From: Alphaproteobacteria bacterium
GTDB taxonomy: Bacteria > Pseudomonadota > Alphaproteobacteria > Micavibrionales > UBA2020
DNA: 64,000 nt
Reading direction: 5' to 3'
Assembly: GCA_025934695.1 (NCBI GenBank)
Contig: JAICWS010000002.1
Span: 124,001 to 188,000, forward strand
A program made the position numbers and the translations under genes. The notes beneath the pieces are model-generated. The model had not been told where the DNA came from. It saw only the letters and a list, made by a program, of their open reading frames with translations, and did not search any database. This document shows, piece after piece, positions 35,019-42,638 of this stretch; the stretch's first letter is position 1, and the number at the start of each line of letters is the position of its first letter.

Positions 35019-35948
35019 ATGCTGAATCGTCATTTTCTTAAGATGATGCTGCTTGCCGCCGTCATGGTGGTCCTCTTCGGCCATGAGGCTTACGCCGGCC
35101 CGAAGCTTAGCAATATTGTTCTGAACGTGAAAACCTCCTGGGGCAGCTTCCAGAGCATCCTTTCCGCGGTGGCCTGGCTGGTGGGCGCCGGCCTTGGCGT
35201 CATCGCCATCTTCAAGTTCAAGGATCACGTCGATAACCCGGCGCAGACGCCGCTTTCCGCCGGCGTCAAGCGTATGCTGGCGGGCGGCATGATGCTGTCG
35301 CTTCCTTTCATGACCAACGCGGTGCGCGGCTCCCTCTTCGGCAAGCTCGCGGTCGGCGGCAACAAGCTGCACAACACCGGCTGGACTTCCGCCACTCTGT
35401 CGGCAGGCGGCCTCGACAAAATGGTCGTCGACGTCATGTCGAACATCGGCGGCCCCATTGAAGAATTGCTCGTTGCGTTTAGCTATCTCTCCGGCATCGC
35501 GCTGCTGCTGGTCGGTATTTCGCGCCTGACGAAGCGCCTGGAAGAAGGCCCGCGCGGCCCGGCCGGCTTCGGAACGATTATGACATTTATCGCCTCGGGC
35601 GCCCTGTTCTCGTTCGGTGACTCGATGGGTTCGTTTACGTCGACGGTGTTCGGCGACAACAACCTGATGTCCATCATCGTGATCAACTCGAACGTTATCA
35701 CAAATGCGACGGACAAGGCGCGGATTGAAAAAGTTTTGGAAGGTGTTGAGGTCTTCGTGATGATCGTCGGCTACATCGCCTTTATCAGAGGATGGTTCGT
35801 CTTGAAAAACTTCGCCGATGGTCAACAAGGTGCGACCATGGCGCAGGGCTTGACGTTCCTGTTCGGCGGGACTCTGGCGATCAACCTTGGCGAGCTTATC
35901 AACGCTCTCCAGAATACGGTTGGCGTCGGCGCCCTGACGTTCCAGTAA
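35019..35948 (+). CDS. dotE: DotE/IcmC-like membrane protein with an IcmD-like N-terminal module
   Basis: This 309-aa protein has a signal segment (about 1-26), then a module SFQSILSAVAWLVGAGLGVIAIFKFKDHVDNPAQTPLSAGVKRMLAGGMMLSLPF closely matching the next gene (dotP/icmD). The C-terminal half has about four further hydrophobic segments resembling IcmC/DotE. Its place between dotF and dotP matches icmC. Legionella IcmC is about 190 aa, so this protein looks like an IcmD module joined to an IcmC-type protein. ATG 35019 follows GAGGG by 9 nt; ATG 35004 is an alternative. Confidence 0.7.
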   Translation: MLNRHFLKMMLLAAVMVVLFGHEAYAGPKLSNIVLNVKTSWGSFQSILSAVAWLVGAGLGVIAIFKFKDHVDNPAQTPLSAGVKRMLAGGMMLSLPFMTNAVRGSLFGKLAVGGNKLHNTGWTSATLSAGGLDKMVVDVMSNIGGPIEELLVAFSYLSGIALLLVGISRLTKRLEEGPRGPAGFGTIMTFIASGALFSFGDSMGSFTSTVFGDNNLMSIIVINSNVITNATDKARIEKVLEGVEVFVMIVGYIAFIRGWFVLKNFADGQQGATMAQGLTFLFGGTLAINLGELINALQNTVGVGALTFQ

Positions 35949-36016
35949 GTAGTAGATGTATTTTAAGAAAGTATGCTACTATATCTTAATGTGTGTAAGT
36001 GAAGGAGGAACTACCT

Positions 36017-36406
36017 ATGAAGTCAATCCATAAATTAGCAGCTCTCGCCACTCTTGGCATGATGGCTGGTTCAAGCGCAGACGCGTTCGCATCTTCCGCG
36101 ACCACGTTCCGCACGATGTCCCAGAACATCATTCAGGCGTCTGGTTCGTTCCAGTCCCTGATTTCGACGGTTTGCTGGATCGGCGGCGCCGGACTCGGCG
36201 TTGCTGGTATCTTCAAGCTGAAGCAGCACGTTGATAACCCCGGCCAGACGGCAATGAAAGACGGTCTCATCCGTATCGGCGCCGGCGGCGGTCTGCTCGC
36301 ATTCCCGTTCATCCAGTCCGCAATGCAGGGCTCGATCTCGAACGGTAACCTGCAGAAAGTGAACGCTTCGGCTCTCGCAATCGATTCCGTGACGACCTTC
36401 TCGTAA
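36017..36406 (+). CDS. dotP: DotP/IcmD type IVB secretion protein
   Basis: This 129-aa protein has a signal-like N-terminus (LAALATLGMMAGSSADAFA), then two hydrophobic segments around SLISTVCWIGGAGLGVAGIFKLKQHVDNPGQT and GLIRIGAGGGLLAFPFIQSAM. Size and pattern match IcmD/DotP. The ATG at 36017 follows a strong GGAGG site; the GTG-type start at 35999 has none. The codon use includes more GCT, GTT and TCG than neighbouring genes. Confidence 0.85.
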   Translation: MKSIHKLAALATLGMMAGSSADAFASSATTFRTMSQNIIQASGSFQSLISTVCWIGGAGLGVAGIFKLKQHVDNPGQTAMKDGLIRIGAGGGLLAFPFIQSAMQGSISNGNLQKVNASALAIDSVTTFS

Positions 36407-36431
36407 TCGAAAGCGAAGACAGCCTGCGAAT

Positions 36432-37124
36432 ATGGCTTATCTACGAATAACGCCCGGCATTAGCGGATTATCTGATGCCGGGCGTATTCTGTCTCCGGAT
36501 GTCCACAAACCCGCCGACGACATCAGGCTGAAGGCCAACCAGCGCGACGACAATACCTGCCGCTACTGCGGCTTCCAGTCGCGCAAATATCAGGAAGTGA
36601 ATTTCATCGGTAAGGGCGACAAGGCCACGGGGCCTGACGATTACGCCACCGCCTGCACCTTCTGTTACCAGTGTTTCCACCTCGAGCGCGTCGACCGCAT
36701 GCAGTCGGGCGCCGTCATCTGGCTGCCCGAGATCGGCCAGGCGGCGCTGAACCACCTGTGCCGCGCGATCTATGTGGCGCGCATCAGCCAGGGACCCATG
36801 GCCGACGCTGCGCGCGATTCCATGGAAGCGCTGCTCTCGCGCAAGGAAGAGGCGAAAAACCGCCTCGGCACCGACAGCCCCAGGATCCTCGCGACCGTGC
36901 TCCAGGACTTCCTGGAGGTGAGCGAGTACAAGAACCGCCTGAACCGCCTCAAGGGCTTTCGCATCCTTCCGCTCGACCGCCGGATCATCAAGGAAGGCGA
37001 TCTCGAGTTCAACCAGTTCCCGCAGATCCTGGCCTATTGGCGCTCCAAGGACGGGCCGTTCGGTGACGTGCCGCCCCGCCGCTGGGTCAAGGTATTTTAC
37101 GATATGCAGGCCAAGCTGCAGTGA
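36432..37124 (+). CDS. dotN: DotN/IcmJ type IVB secretion protein
   Basis: This 230-aa cytosolic protein has cysteines arranged as in a zinc-binding IcmJ/DotN: C43-RY-C46 and C75-TF-C78-YQ-C81. In Legionella DotN is part of the DotL/DotM/DotN/IcmS/IcmW coupling complex that delivers effectors. The gene is directly upstream of dotO (icmB), as in Legionella. Its presence implies a coupling complex encoded elsewhere in the genome. Confidence 0.85.
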   Translation: MAYLRITPGISGLSDAGRILSPDVHKPADDIRLKANQRDDNTCRYCGFQSRKYQEVNFIGKGDKATGPDDYATACTFCYQCFHLERVDRMQSGAVIWLPEIGQAALNHLCRAIYVARISQGPMADAARDSMEALLSRKEEAKNRLGTDSPRILATVLQDFLEVSEYKNRLNRLKGFRILPLDRRIIKEGDLEFNQFPQILAYWRSKDGPFGDVPPRRWVKVFYDMQAKLQ

Positions 37125-37236
37125 CGAGCTTGGCAATTCCCAGAAGTGGACTTATATCCCTTCAAGCATGGGCATAACGGGCCCGACCGCAGGGGAATTA
37201 TTGGCAAGCGCCGTTTTTTGAACAAAAGTTCTGTTT

Positions 37237-37265
37237 TTCAGCCGCAAGCTTCTGGTATATATAAT
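37237..37265 (+). promoter_or_regulatory. Candidate promoter of dotO
   Basis: TATAAT (37260-37265) lies 17 nt after TTCAGC (37237-37242). The overlapping TGGTATATA (37253-37261) gives an extended -10 alternative. A short inverted repeat, GAAC-AAAA-GTTC, lies just upstream (37220-37231). The dotO start codon is about 52 nt downstream, after a GGGGGAA ribosome site. Confidence 0.5.
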
Positions 37266-37317
37266 AAATCTTGCTATCCTTGAAGGCTGACAAAGGATAC
37301 GACCGGGGGAATTTGGG

Positions 37318-40300
37318 ATGGGTATTCTAGACAGTCTGATCAAGCCGATCGTCCGGCTGATGCGCCAGCCGGTGGAAAGCTTCATCCGCCTCGAAACGGC
37401 CGACGACGCCTATACGCTGGCGTCCGAAGACGGGTCGCTTCTGACGGTCGTGCGCGTCGACGGCTCCCGCCAGATCATCGGCGACCTTGAATACCAAAAG
37501 ATCCTCTCCGACTGCGTCGTCAAGATGGGTACGCGCTTCGACCGTCCCGGTCACGCGATCCAGGTCTATTTCAGCCGCAACCCCGAACGCATCCACGAAG
37601 AGCTCAAGAAGCTCCTGCGCCCCAACTACATCGCGGCGCGCAACGTCGGCCTCGAAATCGAGGACATCTTCGTCGAGCGCTCGAAAAACCTCGCGCGCTA
37701 TCTGGCGTGGGAAGAGATTTACTTCGTCCTCTGGACGCGGCCCATGGTGCTGTCGAAAACCGACTTCGCGCGCGAGGCCGAGCGCGCCCGCAAGAAAAAA
37801 TGGGTCAAGGCGGACGACGCCCAGTATCCTTTCGCGGGCATCGAAGGCCTGCGCACGCGCCACCGTTCCTTCGTCGGCGCGACCGTGACGTCCCTGCACG
37901 AAATGGGCATCCAGGCGATCGAAATGGAAGTGCACGAGGCGCTCGTCGCCATCCGCTCGAACCTGCTGCAGCAGTCGGGCGATTCCACCTGGCGCGCCTT
38001 CCTGCCGGGCGACCCGATCCCCGTACGCGCGCCCGAGAAAAAGCGCGACCTCTCCGAAATTCTCTGGCCCACCCTGCGCCAGCAGCTGACCATGGCTTCC
38101 GCCCGCGTCATCAACGACCATGTGGTCGAGATGGGCAAATATCTCTGGGGCGGCGTCGACATGGTGCTGGGCCCGACCGATCCGCTGCCGTTCCCCGCAT
38201 TCCTCGCGCGTATGTCGGAAGCGGAAGCGCCGTTCCGCATGTCCTTCCTGCTCGAGGGCGGCGGCATTCAGGGCATGGCGATGCAGGCCTTCCTGTCGTC
38301 CGTCTTCGCGGTCACGAACGCCGAGAACAAGCAGGTCAAGGACGCGCTCGAAGCGCTGTCCGAACTGGCGCGCTCCGAACCCGTGGTCAAGCTGCGCCTG
38401 TCGTTCTGCACCTGGGCGCCCAAAGATAACATGGACATGCTCGAAGACCGCCTCTCCGCGCTCACGCAGGCGGCGGAATCCTGGGGTTATTGCCAGGTCT
38501 CGCATATCTCGGGCGATCCGCTCGAGCAGGTATTGTCGTCCGCCCTTGCGATCCACTGCGCGTCCACCGCGCCGCCGGCGGTCGCGCCGCTCTATGAGGT
38601 GATGAAGCTCATCCCATGGCAGCGCGCCTCCTCGCCGTTCGAAAAAGGCTCGATCCTGTTCCGCACACCCGACGGTCGCGTCTGGCCTTACCAGACCGGC
38701 ACGAACGTCACCACGACCTGGTTCGACCTTGTGTTCGCGCAGCCGGGTGGCGGCAAGTCCGTCCTCATGAACACGCTGAACCTCGGCACCTGTTTGACCG
38801 CCGGCGTGTCGCAGCTGCCCTTCATCGCCGTCATCGACATCGGCCCCTCATCCGCGGGTCTCGTTTCTCTTCTCAAGGATGCACTGCCGCCGAACCGCCG
38901 GTCGGAAGTCACGTCCTTCCGCCTGCAGATGACGACGCAGTTCGCCATCAATCCTTTCGACACCAAGCTCGGCATGCGCTATCCGCAGGTGACCGAGCGC
39001 TCGTTCCTGAACGAACTCCTGACGCTCATCTGCACGCCGCCCGGCCAGGCCGAGCCGTACGACGGCATCGCGCAGCTCGCGGGCATGGTCGTCGACGAAA
39101 TGTTCCGCTGGCGCGACGACAAGGCCTCCAACGCCGAGCCGCGCCCCTATCTGCCGCGCATCGAGCAGGTCGTCGACGAGGCCCTGCGCAAGTACGAAAT
39201 CGCCCTGCCGCCCTCCGCCTACTGGTGGGACGTGGTCGACCTGCTGTTCGAGAAGGGCGCTACCTATGAGGCTTCGGTCGCGCAGCGCTACGCGATGCCG
39301 ACGCTGGGCGACTCCGTCGCCGCCGCCCGCCGCCCGCAGATCAAGAACCTGCTGGAACAGACCTCCATCGGCGCTTCGTCGGAATCCGTCATTCACGCCT
39401 TCGAACGCATGATCACCTCCGGCGTGCGCGAATTCCCCATCTTGTCGTCGGTCACGAAGTTCTCGCTGGCCGAGATCCGCATCTGTTCGCTCGACTTGGC
39501 CGACGTCTGCCCCGCCGGCGACGCGGCGTCCGACCGCCAGACGGCCATCATGTACATGCTGGCCCGTCACGCGCTCGTCACGCCTTGGTGGATCAACGAG
39601 GAAGCGCTGGCGCAAATGCGCCCGCAGTACCGCGCCTATCACGAAAAGCGCCTGCGCGAATTCTCGGAAACGCCCAAGCGCCTCTGCTACGACGAATTCC
39701 ACCGCACGTCCCGCACCAAGTCGGTGCGCCACCAGATCATCCGCGACGTCCGCGAGGGCCGCAAGCGCGGGATTCAGATCATCCTGGCCTCCCAGATGCT
39801 GGACGACTTTGACAAGGACATGGTCGACCTCGCGACGGGCGTCTGGATCCTGGGTACCGCCGTGTCCGAAGGCGCCGTCGACCAGACGCAGAAAACCTTC
39901 GGCCTGTCGGATACCGCGCGCTGGATCATCCGCCACCGGCTGACCGGCCCGAAAGCGGGCGGCGCGCCGGCGCTGCTCGTCCTCGGCACCGTCGACGGAA
40001 AATACGAACAGCACCTCATCAACACGCTGGGCCCTCTCGAACTCTGGGCCTTCTCGACCACGACGGAAGACGTGGCCATCCGAAATCGCCTCTATACAAG
40101 GTTGGGCGCCGCGCAGGCGCGCCGCGTGCTGGGCGCGAACTTCCCGGGCGGCTCGGCGCGTAACGAGCTCAAGCGCCGCATTGCCGAATTGTCCGACAAG
40201 GGCAGGGCCGAAGAGGCCAACGTGGGCGCCGTGACCGAAAAGATCGTCGAAGAGCTGATCGCGCTGACCCGCGTGAAGATCGAAGAACAGAACAAGAGCG

Positions 40301-40371
40301 CCGCTGGCGCGCCCGGCAAGCCCGCGGCCCTGCCGCCTGCAGCGCCTGCGCAGCAACAGGCCAAGAGCTAG
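37318..40371 (+). CDS. dotO: DotO/IcmB type IVB secretion ATPase
   Basis: This 1017-aa cytosolic ATPase of the VirB4-like group energises Dot/Icm assembly and transport. The Walker A motif QPGGGKS is near residue 478 and the Walker B segment RLCYDEFHR near 787. The N-terminal 400 residues match the IcmB-specific region. The length equals that of Legionella DotO (about 1009). The C-terminus ends in an Ala/Pro/Gln-rich tail. It is the last gene of the cluster in this window; downstream lies a convergent ankyrin gene, and icmF is not found here. Confidence 0.95.
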   Translation: MGILDSLIKPIVRLMRQPVESFIRLETADDAYTLASEDGSLLTVVRVDGSRQIIGDLEYQKILSDCVVKMGTRFDRPGHAIQVYFSRNPERIHEELKKLLRPNYIAARNVGLEIEDIFVERSKNLARYLAWEEIYFVLWTRPMVLSKTDFAREAERARKKKWVKADDAQYPFAGIEGLRTRHRSFVGATVTSLHEMGIQAIEMEVHEALVAIRSNLLQQSGDSTWRAFLPGDPIPVRAPEKKRDLSEILWPTLRQQLTMASARVINDHVVEMGKYLWGGVDMVLGPTDPLPFPAFLARMSEAEAPFRMSFLLEGGGIQGMAMQAFLSSVFAVTNAENKQVKDALEALSELARSEPVVKLRLSFCTWAPKDNMDMLEDRLSALTQAAESWGYCQVSHISGDPLEQVLSSALAIHCASTAPPAVAPLYEVMKLIPWQRASSPFEKGSILFRTPDGRVWPYQTGTNVTTTWFDLVFAQPGGGKSVLMNTLNLGTCLTAGVSQLPFIAVIDIGPSSAGLVSLLKDALPPNRRSEVTSFRLQMTTQFAINPFDTKLGMRYPQVTERSFLNELLTLICTPPGQAEPYDGIAQLAGMVVDEMFRWRDDKASNAEPRPYLPRIEQVVDEALRKYEIALPPSAYWWDVVDLLFEKGATYEASVAQRYAMPTLGDSVAAARRPQIKNLLEQTSIGASSESVIHAFERMITSGVREFPILSSVTKFSLAEIRICSLDLADVCPAGDAASDRQTAIMYMLARHALVTPWWINEEALAQMRPQYRAYHEKRLREFSETPKRLCYDEFHRTSRTKSVRHQIIRDVREGRKRGIQIILASQMLDDFDKDMVDLATGVWILGTAVSEGAVDQTQKTFGLSDTARWIIRHRLTGPKAGGAPALLVLGTVDGKYEQHLINTLGPLELWAFSTTTEDVAIRNRLYTRLGAAQARRVLGANFPGGSARNELKRRIAELSDKGRAEEANVGAVTEKIVEELIALTRVKIEEQNKSAAGAPGKPAALPPAAPAQQQAKS

Positions 40372-40381
40372 GGAAAAAGCC

Positions 40382-41422
40382 TTACAACTTCGGCGGCCGC
40401 GGTTTCAGCTTCAATGCTGACGCGGCCGCACGGTTTTTCAGCGCGATGCCGTCTATCTCGGCGGCGAGGTGCTCCGCGTCGACCTGGTCCCGGTAGGCCG
40501 CGGGGGCTTTCTGGAGCGTGGCCAGCGCCTGTTCCTTGCGCCCGGCCCACAGGCGCGCATCGAAGGCCTGGGCCAGTTTTCCATCGCGTCCCAGCGCGTG
40601 CAGCACCGTTTTCCCGTTCCATTCCTTGCGCGTTAACTCGTCCGGATCCAGCCGCGCGCCCGGCGTGGAGAAAATTTTGTCGACGACAATGTCGAAGCAT
40701 CCGCATATCGCCGCGAGATAAAAGCCGCTCTGCTTTTGCCGCTCGTCGTAAATGCCGCGCAGCTCGTCGAGCGTCTGGCGGCGGAAGAATCCCGGGCTCA
40801 TATAGACGTCGGTCGCAAGCTTGTCGCGCAGCCTGTCCTGGAAGATGCGCAGTTCCTTTTCCGCTGCCCATTGATAGGCGTTCCGGTCCTGATACCGGTT
40901 GCGTGGGTCGGCGCCTCCGTCGAGCAGGGCGATGGCGACGGATTCATATCCATGCGACAGCGCAATGCCCAAGAGCGCGCCCTTGTGCGCGTTCGCGCGG
41001 GCGCCCGCCGACAGCAGGATATCCGCGATCTCGGGCTTGTTGTTGACGACCGCGGTGAACAGCGCGGCGGAATCGTTGAACGACGGGTCGGCATTCACCT
41101 CGTCGAGCAGGAAGCGCACGCAGTCCGCGCGCCCCGCATAGACCGCGTCGCTTAAGGCCTCCTGCTTCGAGCGTGTAACATCGAGGCCGCGCGCGATCAG
41201 TTTCCGCGCGATATCGATGTGCCCGCCGTCGATAGCGGCCGTCAGCGTGCCGCCGCCCGCGTAATTGAGTTCCGCGCCCGCGGCCAAAAGCTTCTCGATG
41301 CGCGGCCAGTCGCCCTCGCGCGCCGAGTTCAGGTACATGCCGTTCAGCTCCTGCTTGTTGCAGCGCTTGAAATATTCGGCTTCGTCCTCATCATCGCCGT
41401 CGTTGATGTCCACGATCGACAT
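40382..41422 (-). CDS. Ankyrin-like protein with C-terminal LW/YRDQ module, 346 aa
   Basis: This soluble protein has an acidic start (SIVDINDGDDEDEAEYF), four to five ankyrin-like units (NSAREGDWPRIEKLLAAGAELN, NNKPEIADILLSAGARAN), and a C-terminal module with VLHALGRDGKLAQAFDARLW and AAYRDQVDAEHL that recurs in the next two genes upstream. It ends in a Lys/Pro tail (LKLKPRPPKL). The start at 41422 has AAGGGG 5-6 nt upstream and lies just after the upstream gene's stop; the longer open frame runs inside that gene. Function unknown; an effector role is plausible from context. Confidence 0.8.
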   Translation of the reverse strand: MSIVDINDGDDEDEAEYFKRCNKQELNGMYLNSAREGDWPRIEKLLAAGAELNYAGGGTLTAAIDGGHIDIARKLIARGLDVTRSKQEALSDAVYAGRADCVRFLLDEVNADPSFNDSAALFTAVVNNKPEIADILLSAGARANAHKGALLGIALSHGYESVAIALLDGGADPRNRYQDRNAYQWAAEKELRIFQDRLRDKLATDVYMSPGFFRRQTLDELRGIYDERQKQSGFYLAAICGCFDIVVDKIFSTPGARLDPDELTRKEWNGKTVLHALGRDGKLAQAFDARLWAGRKEQALATLQKAPAAYRDQVDAEHLAAEIDGIALKNRAAASALKLKPRPPKL

Positions 41423-41424
41423 GA

Positions 41425-42636
41425 TTACCCCTTCAGCTTCGGGATTTTGGGGCGAATTCTCGACAGCGCCTGCCGCCGCCAGCTCGACACCATGCCTTGG
41501 TAATCGATCTGGTCGCGGTAAACGGGCGCGACTTGCGCGTACAAGGCGGCGAAATCCTCCTGCCGGTTTTGCCACAGGTCAGCCGTGAAGACCTCGCCCA
41601 GTTGGCGCCGGGCGCCCAGAATCTCGATCAGCGTATTGCCGGGTCCGTCGGTGGAAAGCAGGTCTTGCACCTCCAGCCGGTCATTCCGCGCCGCACGCAC
41701 CACCGTCATGGCATCGCCGAAGCGGTTCACTTTCGCCATACGCACCAGCAGCGTCTGCGGCCGTCCGAGATGATCGGGTTCGGCCGCGCGCAGGTCGGAC
41801 ATGTTTTGCGGGTCGGGAATAGGGTAAACGACCGTCATGCTGCGCTCCGACCACATCTTCAGGACAGTATGGATCGCGGCATAGGGTTTCTGGTCGCGGT
41901 TGCTGGCGCGAGTGTAATAGGCATGCGCCAGGTTGCGGTCGGCACCCTGGTCCAGCAGGAAATCCAGCATCGCGCCATGGTTGCCGTCGAGCGCCGCTTC
42001 GAGCAACACCGGCGTTTTGAAATCGGTGGTGAATCCGCGCGCGGCGAGATCTTTGACCAGCTGCACCTGCCCGCCGACAGCCGCGCAGAAGACAACGTCG
42101 ACTTTCGTGGCATCCACACCCCAATCGATAAACCGGTCGACGATCCGCGCATGCCCGCGCTCGGCCGCGATCGACAGCGCCTCTTCATAGGCCTCGGGGC
42201 GCTGGCTGCCGTCGCGATGAAGCGCGTCGACCAAAGTCTCCATGCCGCAGCCTGCCGCCAGCACCATGCGGTTATAGCCAAGGCCGCGCATCTCGGGCTC
42301 GATATCCGCGCCACGCTCGAGCGACGCCTTGACCAACGGCATGTTCTCCGTCAGGACAGCCGCCTTGAGCAGGCCTTTGAAAGTTTCCGCATCGCCCGCG
42401 CCCGCCGTCAGCAGGGCTTCGCCGCAGGCCGCGATGCGGGTGCGGTCGCGACCCTTGGTGTCGATCATCTGGTGAATGAGGCCGCGCAGCGGCGCATTTT
42501 GCGCATAATCGGCGGGTGCGCCTGCCGCCAGCAGCTCCGTCACCGCCTCGGGGTCGAGGCGCATAGCGGCCGACGACAGTTTCTCGCCGAGCCGATTTTT
42601 CGCCGTCGGATCGGCGCCCTCGAAATCCTCGCGCAT
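41425..42636 (-). CDS. Ankyrin-like protein with C-terminal LW/YRDQ module, 403 aa
   Basis: Degenerate ankyrin-like helices fill residues about 20-260 (MPLVKASLERGADIEPEMRG, GHARIVDRFIDWGVDATKVD). The C-terminal module shows LIEILGARRQLGEVFTADLW and APVYRDQIDYQGM, followed by a basic tail (SRIRPKIPKLKG). The start at 42636 has AAAGGA 8 nt upstream and overlaps nothing; longer starts fall inside the upstream gene. It is the middle gene of a three-gene operon with 2-nt spacers. Confidence 0.8.
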   Translation of the reverse strand: MREDFEGADPTAKNRLGEKLSSAAMRLDPEAVTELLAAGAPADYAQNAPLRGLIHQMIDTKGRDRTRIAACGEALLTAGAGDAETFKGLLKAAVLTENMPLVKASLERGADIEPEMRGLGYNRMVLAAGCGMETLVDALHRDGSQRPEAYEEALSIAAERGHARIVDRFIDWGVDATKVDVVFCAAVGGQVQLVKDLAARGFTTDFKTPVLLEAALDGNHGAMLDFLLDQGADRNLAHAYYTRASNRDQKPYAAIHTVLKMWSERSMTVVYPIPDPQNMSDLRAAEPDHLGRPQTLLVRMAKVNRFGDAMTVVRAARNDRLEVQDLLSTDGPGNTLIEILGARRQLGEVFTADLWQNRQEDFAALYAQVAPVYRDQIDYQGMVSSWRRQALSRIRPKIPKLKG

Positions 42637-42638
42637 CT

